From Burkholderia sp. Ax-1719 (lineage in GTDB: Bacteria; Pseudomonadota; Gammaproteobacteria; Burkholderiales; Burkholderiaceae), in assembly GCF_011753055.1 (NCBI RefSeq), contig NZ_VWWJ01000001.1:372001-436000 (forward strand): a stretch of 64,000 bases of DNA, given 5' to 3'. The position numbers and the translations under genes are program-made. Below the pieces are notes generated by a model. That model was not told the origin of the DNA. It saw nothing but the letters and a program-made list of their open reading frames with translations, and made no database searches. This document shows positions 1 to 8,449 of this stretch, piece by piece. Positions within the stretch are counted from its first letter, which is position 1. Each line of letters opens with the position of its first letter.

Positions 1-144
1 CACAGACGTCGCGCCACGCCGCCCATGCCCCTACGAGCGAATCGAATCCCGAACGTTCCCGGCAAAATGCGCATGCAAGGCACAAGAAAGCGTAGATGAC
101 CGGCGCGTCATGTGGAGGCCAGTGACACGCCAGTTTCGCCCGCC

Positions 145-180
145 GATGTTGCTGATGTTGCCGATGTTGCCGATGTTACG
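145..180. repeat. 9-bp tandem repeat, about 4 copies
   Basis: Four consecutive copies of a GATGTTGCC-like 9-mer (145-153, 154-162, 163-171, 172-180; the first and last copies are imperfect). The array lies just beyond the stop codon of the minus-strand NmrA-like gene. A 9-base unit is a typical slippage-prone microsatellite; no function is apparent. Confidence 0.7.
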
Positions 181-202
181 TGAGGCAGCGTCAGGCTATC
201 GT

Positions 203-1066
203 TCAAGCGCCTCGCGCGACGAGCGATGCGATGGCCGCTTCCAGTGACACCTGGCCCTTGAGCGTGCTGGCGGGCGCTTCGAATTCGATCCAGCCTTCGT
301 TGAAACCGTCCAGCATCTGCATGCGCGGCGTGGGGTGGTTCATGCCCTGCGCGCGGAACAGCACCTCCCATTGCTCGCGCGGCACAGCGCGTGCCTGCAC
401 GGGGCGATCGAGCGAAGCCCCGAACGCGGCCGCAATCTCGTTGGGCGGCACGCGGCGCGGGCCTTCCAGTTCCACCACGCGCACGCCCGACCATGGTTGC
501 TGAAGCAACTGCGCGGCCACGCGGCCGATATCGATGGTCGAGACCATGGGCACCGGTTTGTCGAGCGGCTGCAAATAGCTCTCGATCATGCCCTGATCGC
601 GCGCCGAGGTGACGTCCCACGCGGCGTTTTCAAAGAACCACGCGGCACGCAGAAAGGCGACCGGCATCGCCAGCGTGCTGAGCGCCTGTTCCATCAAGCC
701 GAGCTGATTGAGCAGATTCGGCTGGCTCGCCTGCGCGCCGATAGTGGAGAGCACGACCACGCGCTGTGGTTGCGCGGCGGCGAGCGCATCGCGCAGGGCT
801 GCGATGGTGCGCTTCGATTCGGCGAAATCGGGCGAGGGATCGAACACGGGTGGCAGCAGCACGAATACGCCTTGCGCACCTTCGAAGGCACGGCTTAGCG
901 CGGCGCTATCGCCCATATCGGCGACGGCGATTTCGCAGCCTTGCGCCGCCCAGCTGGCGGCTTTTTCCGCATTGCGCACGACGGCGCGCACGGCTTGTTT
1001 CTGCTCGATCAGCGCCTGTGCGAGCGCACCGCCAACCTGTCCTGTCATGCCTGTGATTGCAAACAT
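203..1066 (-). CDS. NmrA-like NAD(P)-binding oxidoreductase
   Basis: A 287-residue protein of the NmrA/atypical short-chain dehydrogenase family. The N terminus has a Rossmann nucleotide-binding loop (FAITGMTGQVGGALAQAL, residues 2-19; GxTGxxG type), followed by beta-alpha repeats and a strand reading RVVVLSTIGAQ near residue 105. The catalytic YxxxK motif of classical SDRs is not evident, as is usual for NmrA-like proteins, which act as redox sensors or as quinone/NADPH reductases of the QorB type. It is cytoplasmic. It is transcribed divergently from a LysR regulator whose likely operator lies between the two starts, so it is the probable target of that regulator (inference). The substrate is unknown. 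Confidence 0.85.
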   Translation of the reverse strand: MFAITGMTGQVGGALAQALIEQKQAVRAVVRNAEKAASWAAQGCEIAVADMGDSAALSRAFEGAQGVFVLLPPVFDPSPDFAESKRTIAALRDALAAAQPQRVVVLSTIGAQASQPNLLNQLGLMEQALSTLAMPVAFLRAAWFFENAAWDVTSARDQGMIESYLQPLDKPVPMVSTIDIGRVAAQLLQQPWSGVRVVELEGPRRVPPNEIAAAFGASLDRPVQARAVPREQWEVLFRAQGMNHPTPRMQMLDGFNEGWIEFEAPASTLKGQVSLEAAIASLVARGA

Positions 1067-1140
1067 CTGCCTGCTCCGGTACGAGGATTAAAAAAGTACT
1101 TCGACGCAGCGGATTGTGAGCGCGACGCGGTTCGGAATCC

Positions 1141-1180
1141 ATGACATGAATGGCATTTGATTCATGACACAATGACATGA
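1141..1180. promoter_or_regulatory. candidate LysR operator between divergent genes
   Basis: An inverted repeat CATGAAT (1145-1151) / ATTCATG (1160-1166) with an 8-base spacer sits between the divergent NmrA-like gene and the LysR gene, and ATGACATGA occurs twice (1141-1149 and 1172-1180). Such a T-N11-A-like dyad is the usual site of LysR-family binding. The assignment rests on position and symmetry only. Confidence 0.5.
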
Positions 1181-1214
1181 GCGAAACGTGAACCCGGTCC
1201 AAAGGAAAACCCTC

Positions 1215-2147
1215 ATGTCATTCGATGAACGCGTTCTCAATGGCATGGGCGTGCTCACGGCCATCGTCGACAGCGGCAGTTTCGCGGGCGCAGCCGAGCG
1301 GCTCGATATGTCGCAATCGGGCGTGAGTCGATCCGTTGCGCGGCTCGAAGCGCGTCTGGGTATCCGCTTGTTCGATCGCACGACGCGCACCGTCGCGCTC
1401 ACCGACGAAGGGCGGCGGCTCTATGAACAGGTGGTGCCGTTACTCGAAGGGCTGGAGGAAGCGGCCGCATCGGCGGCGAGCGGGGCGAGCGCGGTGCGTG
1501 GGCGGCTGCGCGTGAATGTCGATCCGTTCTTCTCCAAGATCGTATTGAGTCCGCGTATCGGCCAGTTCGTCGAGCGCTATCCCGACCTCGATCTGGATCT
1601 GATGACGCGCGACGAACTGGGCGATATGGTTGCGGACGGCTTCGATCTGGCCGTGCGTTTCGGCGAGCCGCGTCCGTCCACGCTGGTGGCGCGCAAGCTG
1701 CTGGAGACGCGCATCGTGACGGCCGCGTCGCCGGCCTATCTGAAGAAGCACGGCAGGCCGCTCAAACCCACCGATCTCGAACATGCCCCGCACGAATGCA
1801 TCCAGTTTCGCGATCCGCTTACAGGACGACCGTTCGTGTGGGAGTTTCATCGGCCGCGCAAGAAGATCGTCATCGCCGCGCGCGGGCGGCTGACGGTCAA
1901 CGACGTTTCGACCATGCATGGCGCCTGTCTCGCGGGCCACGGTATCGCGCAGATCATGGCGTTGGGCACGCAACCGCTGTTTGAAAGCGGCAAGCTTGTT
2001 GATCTCTTTCCCGATTGGCACGATGAGCAGTTTCCGCTTTACGCGCTGTATCCGTCGCGGCGGCATCCTTCGGCCAAGGTGCGGGCATTTCTGGAGTTCA
2101 TTGTCAAGGTGACAGGGGCGCAGGTGAGGGATGTGCCGTGGTATTGA
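1215..2147 (+). CDS. LysR-family transcriptional regulator
   Basis: A 310-residue LysR regulator: N-terminal winged helix-turn-helix (about residues 8-65, with SGVSRSVARLEARLGIRLFDR as recognition and wing region), then a periplasmic-binding-protein-like effector domain (about 90-300) with the AVRFGEP strand typical of the CrgA-like subgroup. The ATG at 1215 is preferred over an in-frame GTG at 1188 because AAAGGA lies about 8 bases before it and the HTH then begins at the usual distance. It is divergent from the NmrA-like reductase and probably controls it and itself. The effector is unknown. Confidence 0.88.
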   Translation: MSFDERVLNGMGVLTAIVDSGSFAGAAERLDMSQSGVSRSVARLEARLGIRLFDRTTRTVALTDEGRRLYEQVVPLLEGLEEAAASAASGASAVRGRLRVNVDPFFSKIVLSPRIGQFVERYPDLDLDLMTRDELGDMVADGFDLAVRFGEPRPSTLVARKLLETRIVTAASPAYLKKHGRPLKPTDLEHAPHECIQFRDPLTGRPFVWEFHRPRKKIVIAARGRLTVNDVSTMHGACLAGHGIAQIMALGTQPLFESGKLVDLFPDWHDEQFPLYALYPSRRHPSAKVRAFLEFIVKVTGAQVRDVPWY

Positions 2148-2300
2148 GGGGCAAAGGCGCGGTTGCGGCTGCGGATCGTCGAAATGAAACGTTTGCGCGC
2201 CAGCAACTGCTTTTTAACCATTGCGCGCCCCGCTATGCCGCATATATTCTGAGCGGGCATCTCGCGAAACCGATCAGATACTCCAAAAAATGAAAACTGA

Positions 2301-2402
2301 GCAAGCTGGCGCCTGCGCAAGGACGGCGCGCAATTCTGGGCGCATGTCTTCACCGATCCTGGCGACGGCGGCAATGGCGCACTGCTCAGGCTCATCCAGT
2401 CA
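2301..2402 (+). pseudogene. in-frame remnant of a PAS domain upstream of the GGDEF-EAL gene
   Basis: The frame of the downstream gene stays open upstream from its ATG (2403) back to a TGA at 2298-2300. This stretch encodes WRLRKDGAQFWAHV (2307-2348), the conserved beta-strand segment of a PAS domain. It closely matches the segment WRVRKDGGRFWAHV inside the gene itself. At the DNA level 2306-2347 matches 2690-2731 at 36 of 42 positions, exactly 384 bases (128 codons) away. No start codon serves the fragment. It looks like the scar of a deleted or duplicated PAS domain. An alternative is a rare upstream start (CTG at 2313) giving a slightly longer protein. Confidence 0.55.
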
Positions 2403-4493
2403 ATGAGTGATCATACCGAGGAGCGCTCGCAGGACAAGCGGGCGCGCGACCATGAGCGCAGCCTCAGGTTGCTGGTGGAAGGCGTCACCGACTACGCGAT
2501 CTACATGCTCGACACGAATGGCGTCGTTTCGAACTGGAACGCCGGTGCGCAACGGGCCAAAGGCTACCGGGCGGCCGAGATCGTCGGCCAGCATTTCTCC
2601 TGCTTTTACGAACCCGCGGATCGCGATCGCGGCCTCCCGCAATACGGGCTTGAAACGGCGCGTCAAACCGGCAGGTTCGAGGCTGAAGGCTGGCGCGTGC
2701 GCAAGGACGGTGGCCGGTTCTGGGCGCATGTGGTCATTCAGCCGATCTATGACGATGCGGGCGTCCTGTTCGGCTTCGCAAAAATTACGCGCGATTGCAG
2801 CGAACAGCGCGAGATCTCGCTAGCGCTGGCGGAGACCACGCGCAATCTGGATCTCGCGCTGGATAACATGTCGCATGGATTATGTCTGTTCAATCGCCGT
2901 GGACGCCTCGTCCTGTCCAACGATCAGTTTTCCCGCATCCTTTCGCTGCCTGACAACGCCTTGTTCAAAGGGATCCGGCTGGGCACGCTGCTACGGCGCA
3001 TCGGCGAGCGTGCCGGCCTTGCGCAGGATCAGATGGCGGCGTGGGTCAGAACGGTGCGCACGCAGCTGGTTCACCGGTTTGCGGCGGATCAGCAACAGAC
3101 GACGATCGACGTTACCTGTCAGGGCCGCAGCATCTCGGTCGTGACGCGCCTGCTTTCGCATGGCGGCTGGGTGTCCACGATCGAAGACATGACCGAACGG
3201 CGCATCGCGGAAAGACGTATCACGCACCTCGCCCATCACGATCACCTGACCGACCTGCCCAATCGTCTGCGCTTTCAGGAGCGCTTGTCCGAACTGGCAG
3301 AAAACGCATCGGCCGAGCGGCCATTTGCCCTGCTTTTTCTGGATCTGGATCGATTCAAGTCCGTCAACGACACGCTGGGTCACCATGTCGGCGATGAACT
3401 GCTGAAGGCCGTGGCGCGACGCCTTTCGGGCATCGTGCGCGCGAGCGACCAGCTGGCGCGCCTGAGCGGCGATGAGTTCGCGATTCTGCAGGTACCGTTT
3501 CGAAGCGTGAATGATGCGGCGGAACTCGCGCAGCGATGCATCGAAAACCTTTCCGTGCCGTTCGAGATCGCGAGCAATGAAATTAGCGTCGGGGCGAGCG
3601 TCGGTATCGTCATTCACGCCCGGGCGGGGATCGACGCGGGGACTGTGCTCCAGCGAGCGGATCTGGCGCTCTATGCGGCCAAACGCGACGGCCGCAACTG
3701 CTTTCGCCTTTACGAAAGCGGCATGAACAACCCGATTCGGCTGCGCAACGAACTCGAAGACGATCTGCGACGCGCCCTGCGCGCCAATCAACTGGAACTG
3801 CACTATCAGCCGATCGTCGACGCGCATAGCGGATTCACCACCGCATGCGAGGCGCTGCTGCGCTGGCATCACCCGAAGCGTGGCCCCATCTCTCCCGCTG
3901 AATTCATTCCGGTTGCGGAAGAGCGAGGCCTGATGCCGGAACTCGGCGCGTGGGTGCTGGAGAAAGCGTGTCGGGACGCGGCGCTGTGGCCGTCGCATAT
4001 TCGCCTGAGCGTCAACGTTTCGCCGGCTCAACTGATTCACGCGGACTTTACGCAGATCGTCGCGAAGGCGCTCACGAAAGCGGCGCTGCCTGCCCATCGG
4101 CTGGAAATAGAAATTACGGAAACCGTGCTGCTGGAATCGTCCGGCACGTCGTCGCGCATCCTGAACGAAATTCGCGCGATGGGCGTGGGTGTCGCAATGG
4201 ACGACTTCGGCAAGGGCTATTCGTCATTGGGGCTGCTGCAGAGCGTTCCCTTTACGCGTGTGAAGATCGATCGCGGTTTCGTCAACGGACTGGGTAACAA
4301 TCCGAAATCGGCGGCCATCATTCACGCGATTACTGAGCTATGCCGTAGCCTCGATCTGCCGATCACTGCGGAAGGCGTCGAAACGGGCCATCAACGGCAA
4401 GCCTTGCTCGACGAGCGCTGTCATGAACTGCAAGGCTTTTTCTTTGCCAGGCCGGCACCGGTCATTGCGCTTGAGCGTTATTTGAATGCGTAG
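2403..4493 (+). CDS. PAS-PAS-GGDEF-EAL cyclic di-GMP turnover protein
   Basis: A 696-residue signalling protein. It has a PAS domain at about 20-135 (with YRAAEIVGQHFSCFY and RVRKDGGRFWAHV), a second PAS-7-like domain at about 145-260, a GGDEF domain at about 275-440 and an EAL domain at about 455-695. The diguanylate cyclase signature reads SGDEF (about 355-359), a tolerated variant of GGDEF, and is preceded by an RxxD inhibitory site (RASD) at the correct 5-residue distance. The phosphodiesterase domain has EALLRW (about 482), DDFGKGYSSL (about 600) and ITAEGVET, so it looks catalytically competent. No membrane segment is seen, so it is probably cytoplasmic. The ATG lacks a clear ribosome site and an in-frame PAS remnant lies upstream, so the start is uncertain. 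It may influence the nearby surface and rhamnolipid genes (inference). Confidence 0.9.
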   Translation: MSDHTEERSQDKRARDHERSLRLLVEGVTDYAIYMLDTNGVVSNWNAGAQRAKGYRAAEIVGQHFSCFYEPADRDRGLPQYGLETARQTGRFEAEGWRVRKDGGRFWAHVVIQPIYDDAGVLFGFAKITRDCSEQREISLALAETTRNLDLALDNMSHGLCLFNRRGRLVLSNDQFSRILSLPDNALFKGIRLGTLLRRIGERAGLAQDQMAAWVRTVRTQLVHRFAADQQQTTIDVTCQGRSISVVTRLLSHGGWVSTIEDMTERRIAERRITHLAHHDHLTDLPNRLRFQERLSELAENASAERPFALLFLDLDRFKSVNDTLGHHVGDELLKAVARRLSGIVRASDQLARLSGDEFAILQVPFRSVNDAAELAQRCIENLSVPFEIASNEISVGASVGIVIHARAGIDAGTVLQRADLALYAAKRDGRNCFRLYESGMNNPIRLRNELEDDLRRALRANQLELHYQPIVDAHSGFTTACEALLRWHHPKRGPISPAEFIPVAEERGLMPELGAWVLEKACRDAALWPSHIRLSVNVSPAQLIHADFTQIVAKALTKAALPAHRLEIEITETVLLESSGTSSRILNEIRAMGVGVAMDDFGKGYSSLGLLQSVPFTRVKIDRGFVNGLGNNPKSAAIIHAITELCRSLDLPITAEGVETGHQRQALLDERCHELQGFFFARPAPVIALERYLNA

Positions 4494-4631
4494 TGAGGTT
4501 GGGTTGATGGACGTGGGTCCGTACGTTTTCGTGGCGTAGTCCTCTTTTAGCGTACACGAGGATAAAAACGTAAAAGACAGCGGGCGAGCGTGCCCAACGC
4601 CCCGTGCGATCGGAACCAGCGTATGTGACTC

Positions 4632-4658
4632 GTGCGTGTGGCCGGCGGCCACACGCAC
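4632..4658. terminator. strong stem-loop between convergent genes
   Basis: A perfect 12-base inverted repeat, GTGCGTGTGGCC / GGCCACACGCAC, with a 3-base loop lies between the convergent GGDEF-EAL gene and the end of the rhamnolipid operon. Position and symmetry fit a bidirectional terminator, but no clear T-tract follows on either side. Confidence 0.5.
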
Positions 4659-4675
4659 CACCCACACCACACACC

Positions 4676-5872
4676 TTAGCCGCCCCGATTATCCCGAATC
4701 ACCTTCTCCGCCGCTGCCTGCGCTTCACTCGCCACTCCGTCATGCACGCGCGTCGCCAGTGCGGCCAGCGGCGTATCCGAGTCAAGCAGATGCCCATTCC
4801 TCTCATGCGTATCCACGCGCACGCGCATCGATAACCCGATCCGCAGCGGGTGCGCCGCCAGATCCGCTGGATCGATCGAAATCACCACCGGCACGCGTTG
4901 CACCACCTTGATCCAGTTGCCTGCAGCATTCTGCGGCGGCAGCATCGAAAACGCGCTGCCCGTGCCCGCCGAAAATCCTTCCACACGCCCGCGATAATTC
5001 ACCTTCGATCCATAGATATCCGAATTGATCACAACAGGCTGACCAACGCGCATATTGCGAATCTGCCCTTCCTTGAAATTCGCCTCCACCCACAGACCGT
5101 GCAATTGCACAATCGACATCAATGCAAGGCCCGGCCCAACCTGCTGGCCAATCTGCACGGTGCGTTGTCCCACCACGCCGTCAATAGGCGCGACGATGGT
5201 GGTGCGTTTGAGATTGCGCCACGCCAGCTTGAATTGCGCGACCGCCTGAATCACCCCCGGATTGTCCTCCACCGCCAGGCGGCTGCCGAGCGCGCGTGCC
5301 GCATCGAGTTGCGCCTGAGCCGCGCCTAGCTGCGCCTGCGCGCCGGCCACCGCCGCCCGCGCGCGCGCCAGTTCCTCGGGCGATACCACTTCAACGGAAG
5401 CATGATCGCGCGCGGCCAGCGCCCGCTGCGCGAGGTCCAGATCAGCCTGGCGCGCCTTGACTGCTTCGGCGTACATCGTCGCCGAATACCGCGCGTTGGC
5501 GGCCTGCCGCACGGCCTGCGCGAGCTGCGCCTTGGCTTGCGCGAAAGCGACGGACGCCTCGGCATCATCGAGTTGAACGAGCGCCTGGCCGGCGCGCACA
5601 CGCTGCGTATCGGCGGCGACGACGTCGATCACGGTGCCCGCCGTCTGCGCAGCAATCTGCACGACATTGCCGGCGACGTAGGCGTCGTCGGTATCTTCGC
5701 GAAAGCGCGCGGTCGTGTACCACCAGGCGGCCGCGGCGAGCGCGGTGACAGCGGCCACGGCGCCGAAGATCGCGAAGCGTCGTCGCCGCGTCGCGCGTTT
5801 GCGTTCGAGCAGGGCGGCGTTCGCGGCGAGGGTGGCCGGATCGGGGTGCAGGTTGGCGTGGTCGTGGTGCAT
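4676..5872 (-). CDS. EmrA-type HlyD-family membrane fusion protein (rhamnolipid operon)
   Basis: A 398-residue periplasmic adaptor. A short basic cytoplasmic segment precedes one transmembrane helix (about 32-52), then FREDTDDAYVAGNVVQI, the classic EmrA start of the barrel-sandwich domain, a long alanine/glutamine-rich alpha-hairpin (about 100-200) and a lipoyl half reading IVAPIDGVVGQRTVQIGQQV. It would bridge the DHA2 pump at 8450-10012 and the outer-membrane channel at 5872-7443. It is the last gene of the operon; its ATG overlaps the preceding stop codon by one base (TAATG), implying coupled translation. In known Burkholderia rhl clusters equivalent genes flank rhlC; export of rhamnolipid is inferred from this linkage. 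Confidence 0.9.
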   Translation of the reverse strand: MHHDHANLHPDPATLAANAALLERKRATRRRRFAIFGAVAAVTALAAAAWWYTTARFREDTDDAYVAGNVVQIAAQTAGTVIDVVAADTQRVRAGQALVQLDDAEASVAFAQAKAQLAQAVRQAANARYSATMYAEAVKARQADLDLAQRALAARDHASVEVVSPEELARARAAVAGAQAQLGAAQAQLDAARALGSRLAVEDNPGVIQAVAQFKLAWRNLKRTTIVAPIDGVVGQRTVQIGQQVGPGLALMSIVQLHGLWVEANFKEGQIRNMRVGQPVVINSDIYGSKVNYRGRVEGFSAGTGSAFSMLPPQNAAGNWIKVVQRVPVVISIDPADLAAHPLRIGLSMRVRVDTHERNGHLLDSDTPLAALATRVHDGVASEAQAAAEKVIRDNRGG

Positions 5873-7443
5873 TAGTTGAAATGCGCGCTGGTGAGTCGAT
5901 CCGTGAGGCGATCGTGTGAAGGGAAGGCGACGTCGAAGCGCGAGATTGCCGGCCCTGGCAACGTGCGCTCGTCGAAGCCGCCGCCGAGCGCGCCGATCAG
6001 CGCGACGCGCAGCGTGCGCTGCTGCGCCTGCAGGTCGATCAGTTGCGCGCGCTCGTCATAGAGCGTGAGCCTGGCGGTGTTGACGTCTTTCTGCATCAGC
6101 AGGCCGCGCCGGTGTCGTTCTTCGGCAATCGAGACGTAGCGCTGGGCGGCGTCGGCGGCGTCACGTTCGCCGCTCACGAGCCGGTCGAGCGTCGAGAGCG
6201 AGACCAGCGTGCGCGCGACGTCGCCCAGTGCCGAATCCACGGTCTTGTTATAGAGGCCGATGGCGACGTCGGCGTTGGCGGCGTCGCCGGAGAGCTTCGC
6301 CTTGAGGCGTCCGCGATCGAAGATCGGCAGCGAAACGGCAGGACCCACCGATCCAGCGAGCGCCTGGCGCGAGAACATGGCGCCGGGTGTGAGCGCGAGC
6401 AAGCCGGCGAAGCCCACGAGATTGACGTCGGGATAAAACTCCGCGCGCGTGCCGTCGATGGCGGCATAGGCGGCTTCGACGCGCAGACGCGCTGCGACGA
6501 TATCGGGCCGCCGCCCCAGCAGATCGGCGGACAGGCGGGCGGGCAAGGGTTGATCGGCGAGGCTCGCGAGGTTGGTGGGACGTGGACGGGTGAGCGCGAG
6601 GCCGCGTTCGGGACCGCCGCCCGAGAGCACGCCCAGTTGCAGTTGCGCCAGACGGATGCGCTCGTCGGCCAGTTCGATCTGCGCGATGAGCTTGTTGCGG
6701 CGCACGGCGGCATCGTCGGCGTCATAGCCGTTATCGATGCCGCGCGCCGCGCGTTCGCGCAGCACCGCGGTGATCTGGTCGCTCGCGTCGCGTTTCTCGA
6801 TCCAGAGATCGTGCAGCGCATAGGCCTGATCGAGATCGCAATAGAGCGAGACGATGGCGATGGCGAGCGTGAGGCGCGCCTGTTCGGCATCGACGCGCGC
6901 TGCATCGCGCAGCGACAGGAGCCCACGCGTGGCTGCTGCGTTGCGGCCCCAGAGATCAAGCTGATAGTCGAGGCCCAGAAATATCGATGATGGCGATTGC
7001 ACAGGATTGCCGAACAATTGCACCGGGACGTCGTACCCGTTGGCCGAGACGTTGGCGACGCCGTTCGATTGCGGCATGCGCGCCTTGTTGACGCTCGCGC
7101 CCGCCGTGGCCGTCAGCCCGGTCAGCGACGAGAACTGCTGCAATTGCGATTGAGCGACGCCAATGCGGGCTTTCGCGACCTGCAGGTCGGGGTTATGCGC
7201 GTAGGCTTGCGCGACTAGCTGATCGAGTTGCGGGTCGCCGAACTGGCGCACCCAGTCGGGCGCGGGCCAGGCGGTGGCGTCGGTGGATTGCGGTGTGTCC
7301 GCCAGCGTGCGCGAAAGTGCGTTCGCATCGGGCGTGCGCGGCTGCAACGCCGGGGTGATCGTCGGTGCGCAGCCACCGGCGAGCAGCGTCGCGGCGCACA
7401 GCGTCCCGAGCCTGAGGAGGCGGTCGAGCGTGCGCTTGTTCAT
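5872..7443 (-). CDS. NodT-type outer-membrane efflux lipoprotein (rhamnolipid operon)
   Basis: A 523-residue TolC-like outer-membrane factor of the NodT/OprM family. A lipoprotein signal peptide ends at the lipobox LAGG-C (Cys25). Two outer-membrane-efflux repeats follow (about 65-260 and 290-490), with the LGLDYQLDLWGRN and LLGRRPDIVAARLRVEAAYA motifs typical of the family. It would provide the channel for the EmrA/EmrB-like pair in the same operon. Its start overlaps the end of rhlC by 4 bases (ATGA). Length and motifs are intact. Confidence 0.92.
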   Translation of the reverse strand: MNKRTLDRLLRLGTLCAATLLAGGCAPTITPALQPRTPDANALSRTLADTPQSTDATAWPAPDWVRQFGDPQLDQLVAQAYAHNPDLQVAKARIGVAQSQLQQFSSLTGLTATAGASVNKARMPQSNGVANVSANGYDVPVQLFGNPVQSPSSIFLGLDYQLDLWGRNAAATRGLLSLRDAARVDAEQARLTLAIAIVSLYCDLDQAYALHDLWIEKRDASDQITAVLRERAARGIDNGYDADDAAVRRNKLIAQIELADERIRLAQLQLGVLSGGGPERGLALTRPRPTNLASLADQPLPARLSADLLGRRPDIVAARLRVEAAYAAIDGTRAEFYPDVNLVGFAGLLALTPGAMFSRQALAGSVGPAVSLPIFDRGRLKAKLSGDAANADVAIGLYNKTVDSALGDVARTLVSLSTLDRLVSGERDAADAAQRYVSIAEERHRRGLLMQKDVNTARLTLYDERAQLIDLQAQQRTLRVALIGALGGGFDERTLPGPAISRFDVAFPSHDRLTDRLTSAHFN

Positions 7444-8396
7444 CCGCGCCGCTCCTGCACCGTCGCACGCGGGGCCCAGCGGGGATGGGCGTCGTCCAGC
7501 GGTCCCATCCGTCCGGCGAGGCCGTCGAACACGCCATAGAGAATGCCCTTGATTTTGGCGCGTTTATCCTGCTCGCCGAGCAGAACCTGCACGATCTGCC
7601 AGAGCGTCAGCACGTTCGGCACCAGCGCGACGGGAAAGCGCGGGCCGTACTGGATGGCTATCTGCATTGCGTTGCGCGCACTGTAATAGCGGCGCGTCCA
7701 CGGGTGATTCATGGTCGAGATGTCGAGCGGGCCAATGCGCTTGCGCACTTTTTCGCCGATACGATGGCGCAACACCAGCGCGGGCACGAGATAGAGCGGC
7801 ACATTGCGCGCGAGCGCGCGAAAGCAGTACTCGGTATCGACGTGATCGATGAAGAGGGTTTCGTCAAAGCGGCCCAGCGCCGCGTAGGCCTCGCGCGAGA
7901 CAAAGCTGCCGGAGGAGATCAGGAAGGCGCAGCGCACGGGCTGCGAAGTCGCGGCCGCGCTGATGTCCACTTCCAGACGCCTCACGCCGATGCCGTTGGT
8001 CGCGAGTTCTGGAAGGAAGCGGCCGTCGTTCTCGTCGAAAATGCGCGGACCGGCGATGAAGGGCCGTCCCGCGAGCCGCTCGCCGAACGCACGCATCGCC
8101 GGAAAATACGCACCCGGCACCACGGAGTCCTGATCGAATAGCGCAACGGCATCGATCGTCTCGTCCTGTGCGAACAGATGCGCGAGTCCGGCGTTGTACG
8201 CTCCTGCAATGCCGCCACGATTGCCGTGATGAATCAGCCTATAGCCATCGCGCTCGGCGGCTTCGCAAGCGGCGGGGTCGGCGTGGGGCGTGTTGTCGAC
8301 CACGACGAGCGCATCGCAGGCGTTGCGCAATGCGCTCAACCGCGCGAGCTGGACGCTGCTCGGGTGATAGAGAATGACGAGTGCTGCGGTGCGCAT
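7440..8396 (-). CDS. rhlC: rhamnosyltransferase 2 (RhlC)
   Basis: A 318-residue GT2-family glycosyltransferase that adds the second dTDP-L-rhamnose to mono-rhamnolipid. The N terminus shows the GT-A fold start (ALVILYHPS), an LVVVDNTP strand, the NRGGIAGAYNAGL nucleotide-binding helix and a DQDS metal-binding motif near residue 90. FIDHVDTEYCFRA near residue 183 fits the catalytic-acid region of rhamnosyltransferases. A hydrophobic C-terminal segment (about 255-280) may anchor it to the inner membrane. It lies 53 bases after the MFS pump gene and overlaps the NodT gene start. The symbol is based on family motifs plus rhlA/rhlB in the same operon. Confidence 0.92.
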   Translation of the reverse strand: MRTAALVILYHPSSVQLARLSALRNACDALVVVDNTPHADPAACEAAERDGYRLIHHGNRGGIAGAYNAGLAHLFAQDETIDAVALFDQDSVVPGAYFPAMRAFGERLAGRPFIAGPRIFDENDGRFLPELATNGIGVRRLEVDISAAATSQPVRCAFLISSGSFVSREAYAALGRFDETLFIDHVDTEYCFRALARNVPLYLVPALVLRHRIGEKVRKRIGPLDISTMNHPWTRRYYSARNAMQIAIQYGPRFPVALVPNVLTLWQIVQVLLGEQDKRAKIKGILYGVFDGLAGRMGPLDDAHPRWAPRATVQERRG

Positions 8397-8449
8397 CGCG
8401 TGGTTCCTCTTTGTTATCGCGCTGTTATCGCGTTCTTGTCGTTATGGTG

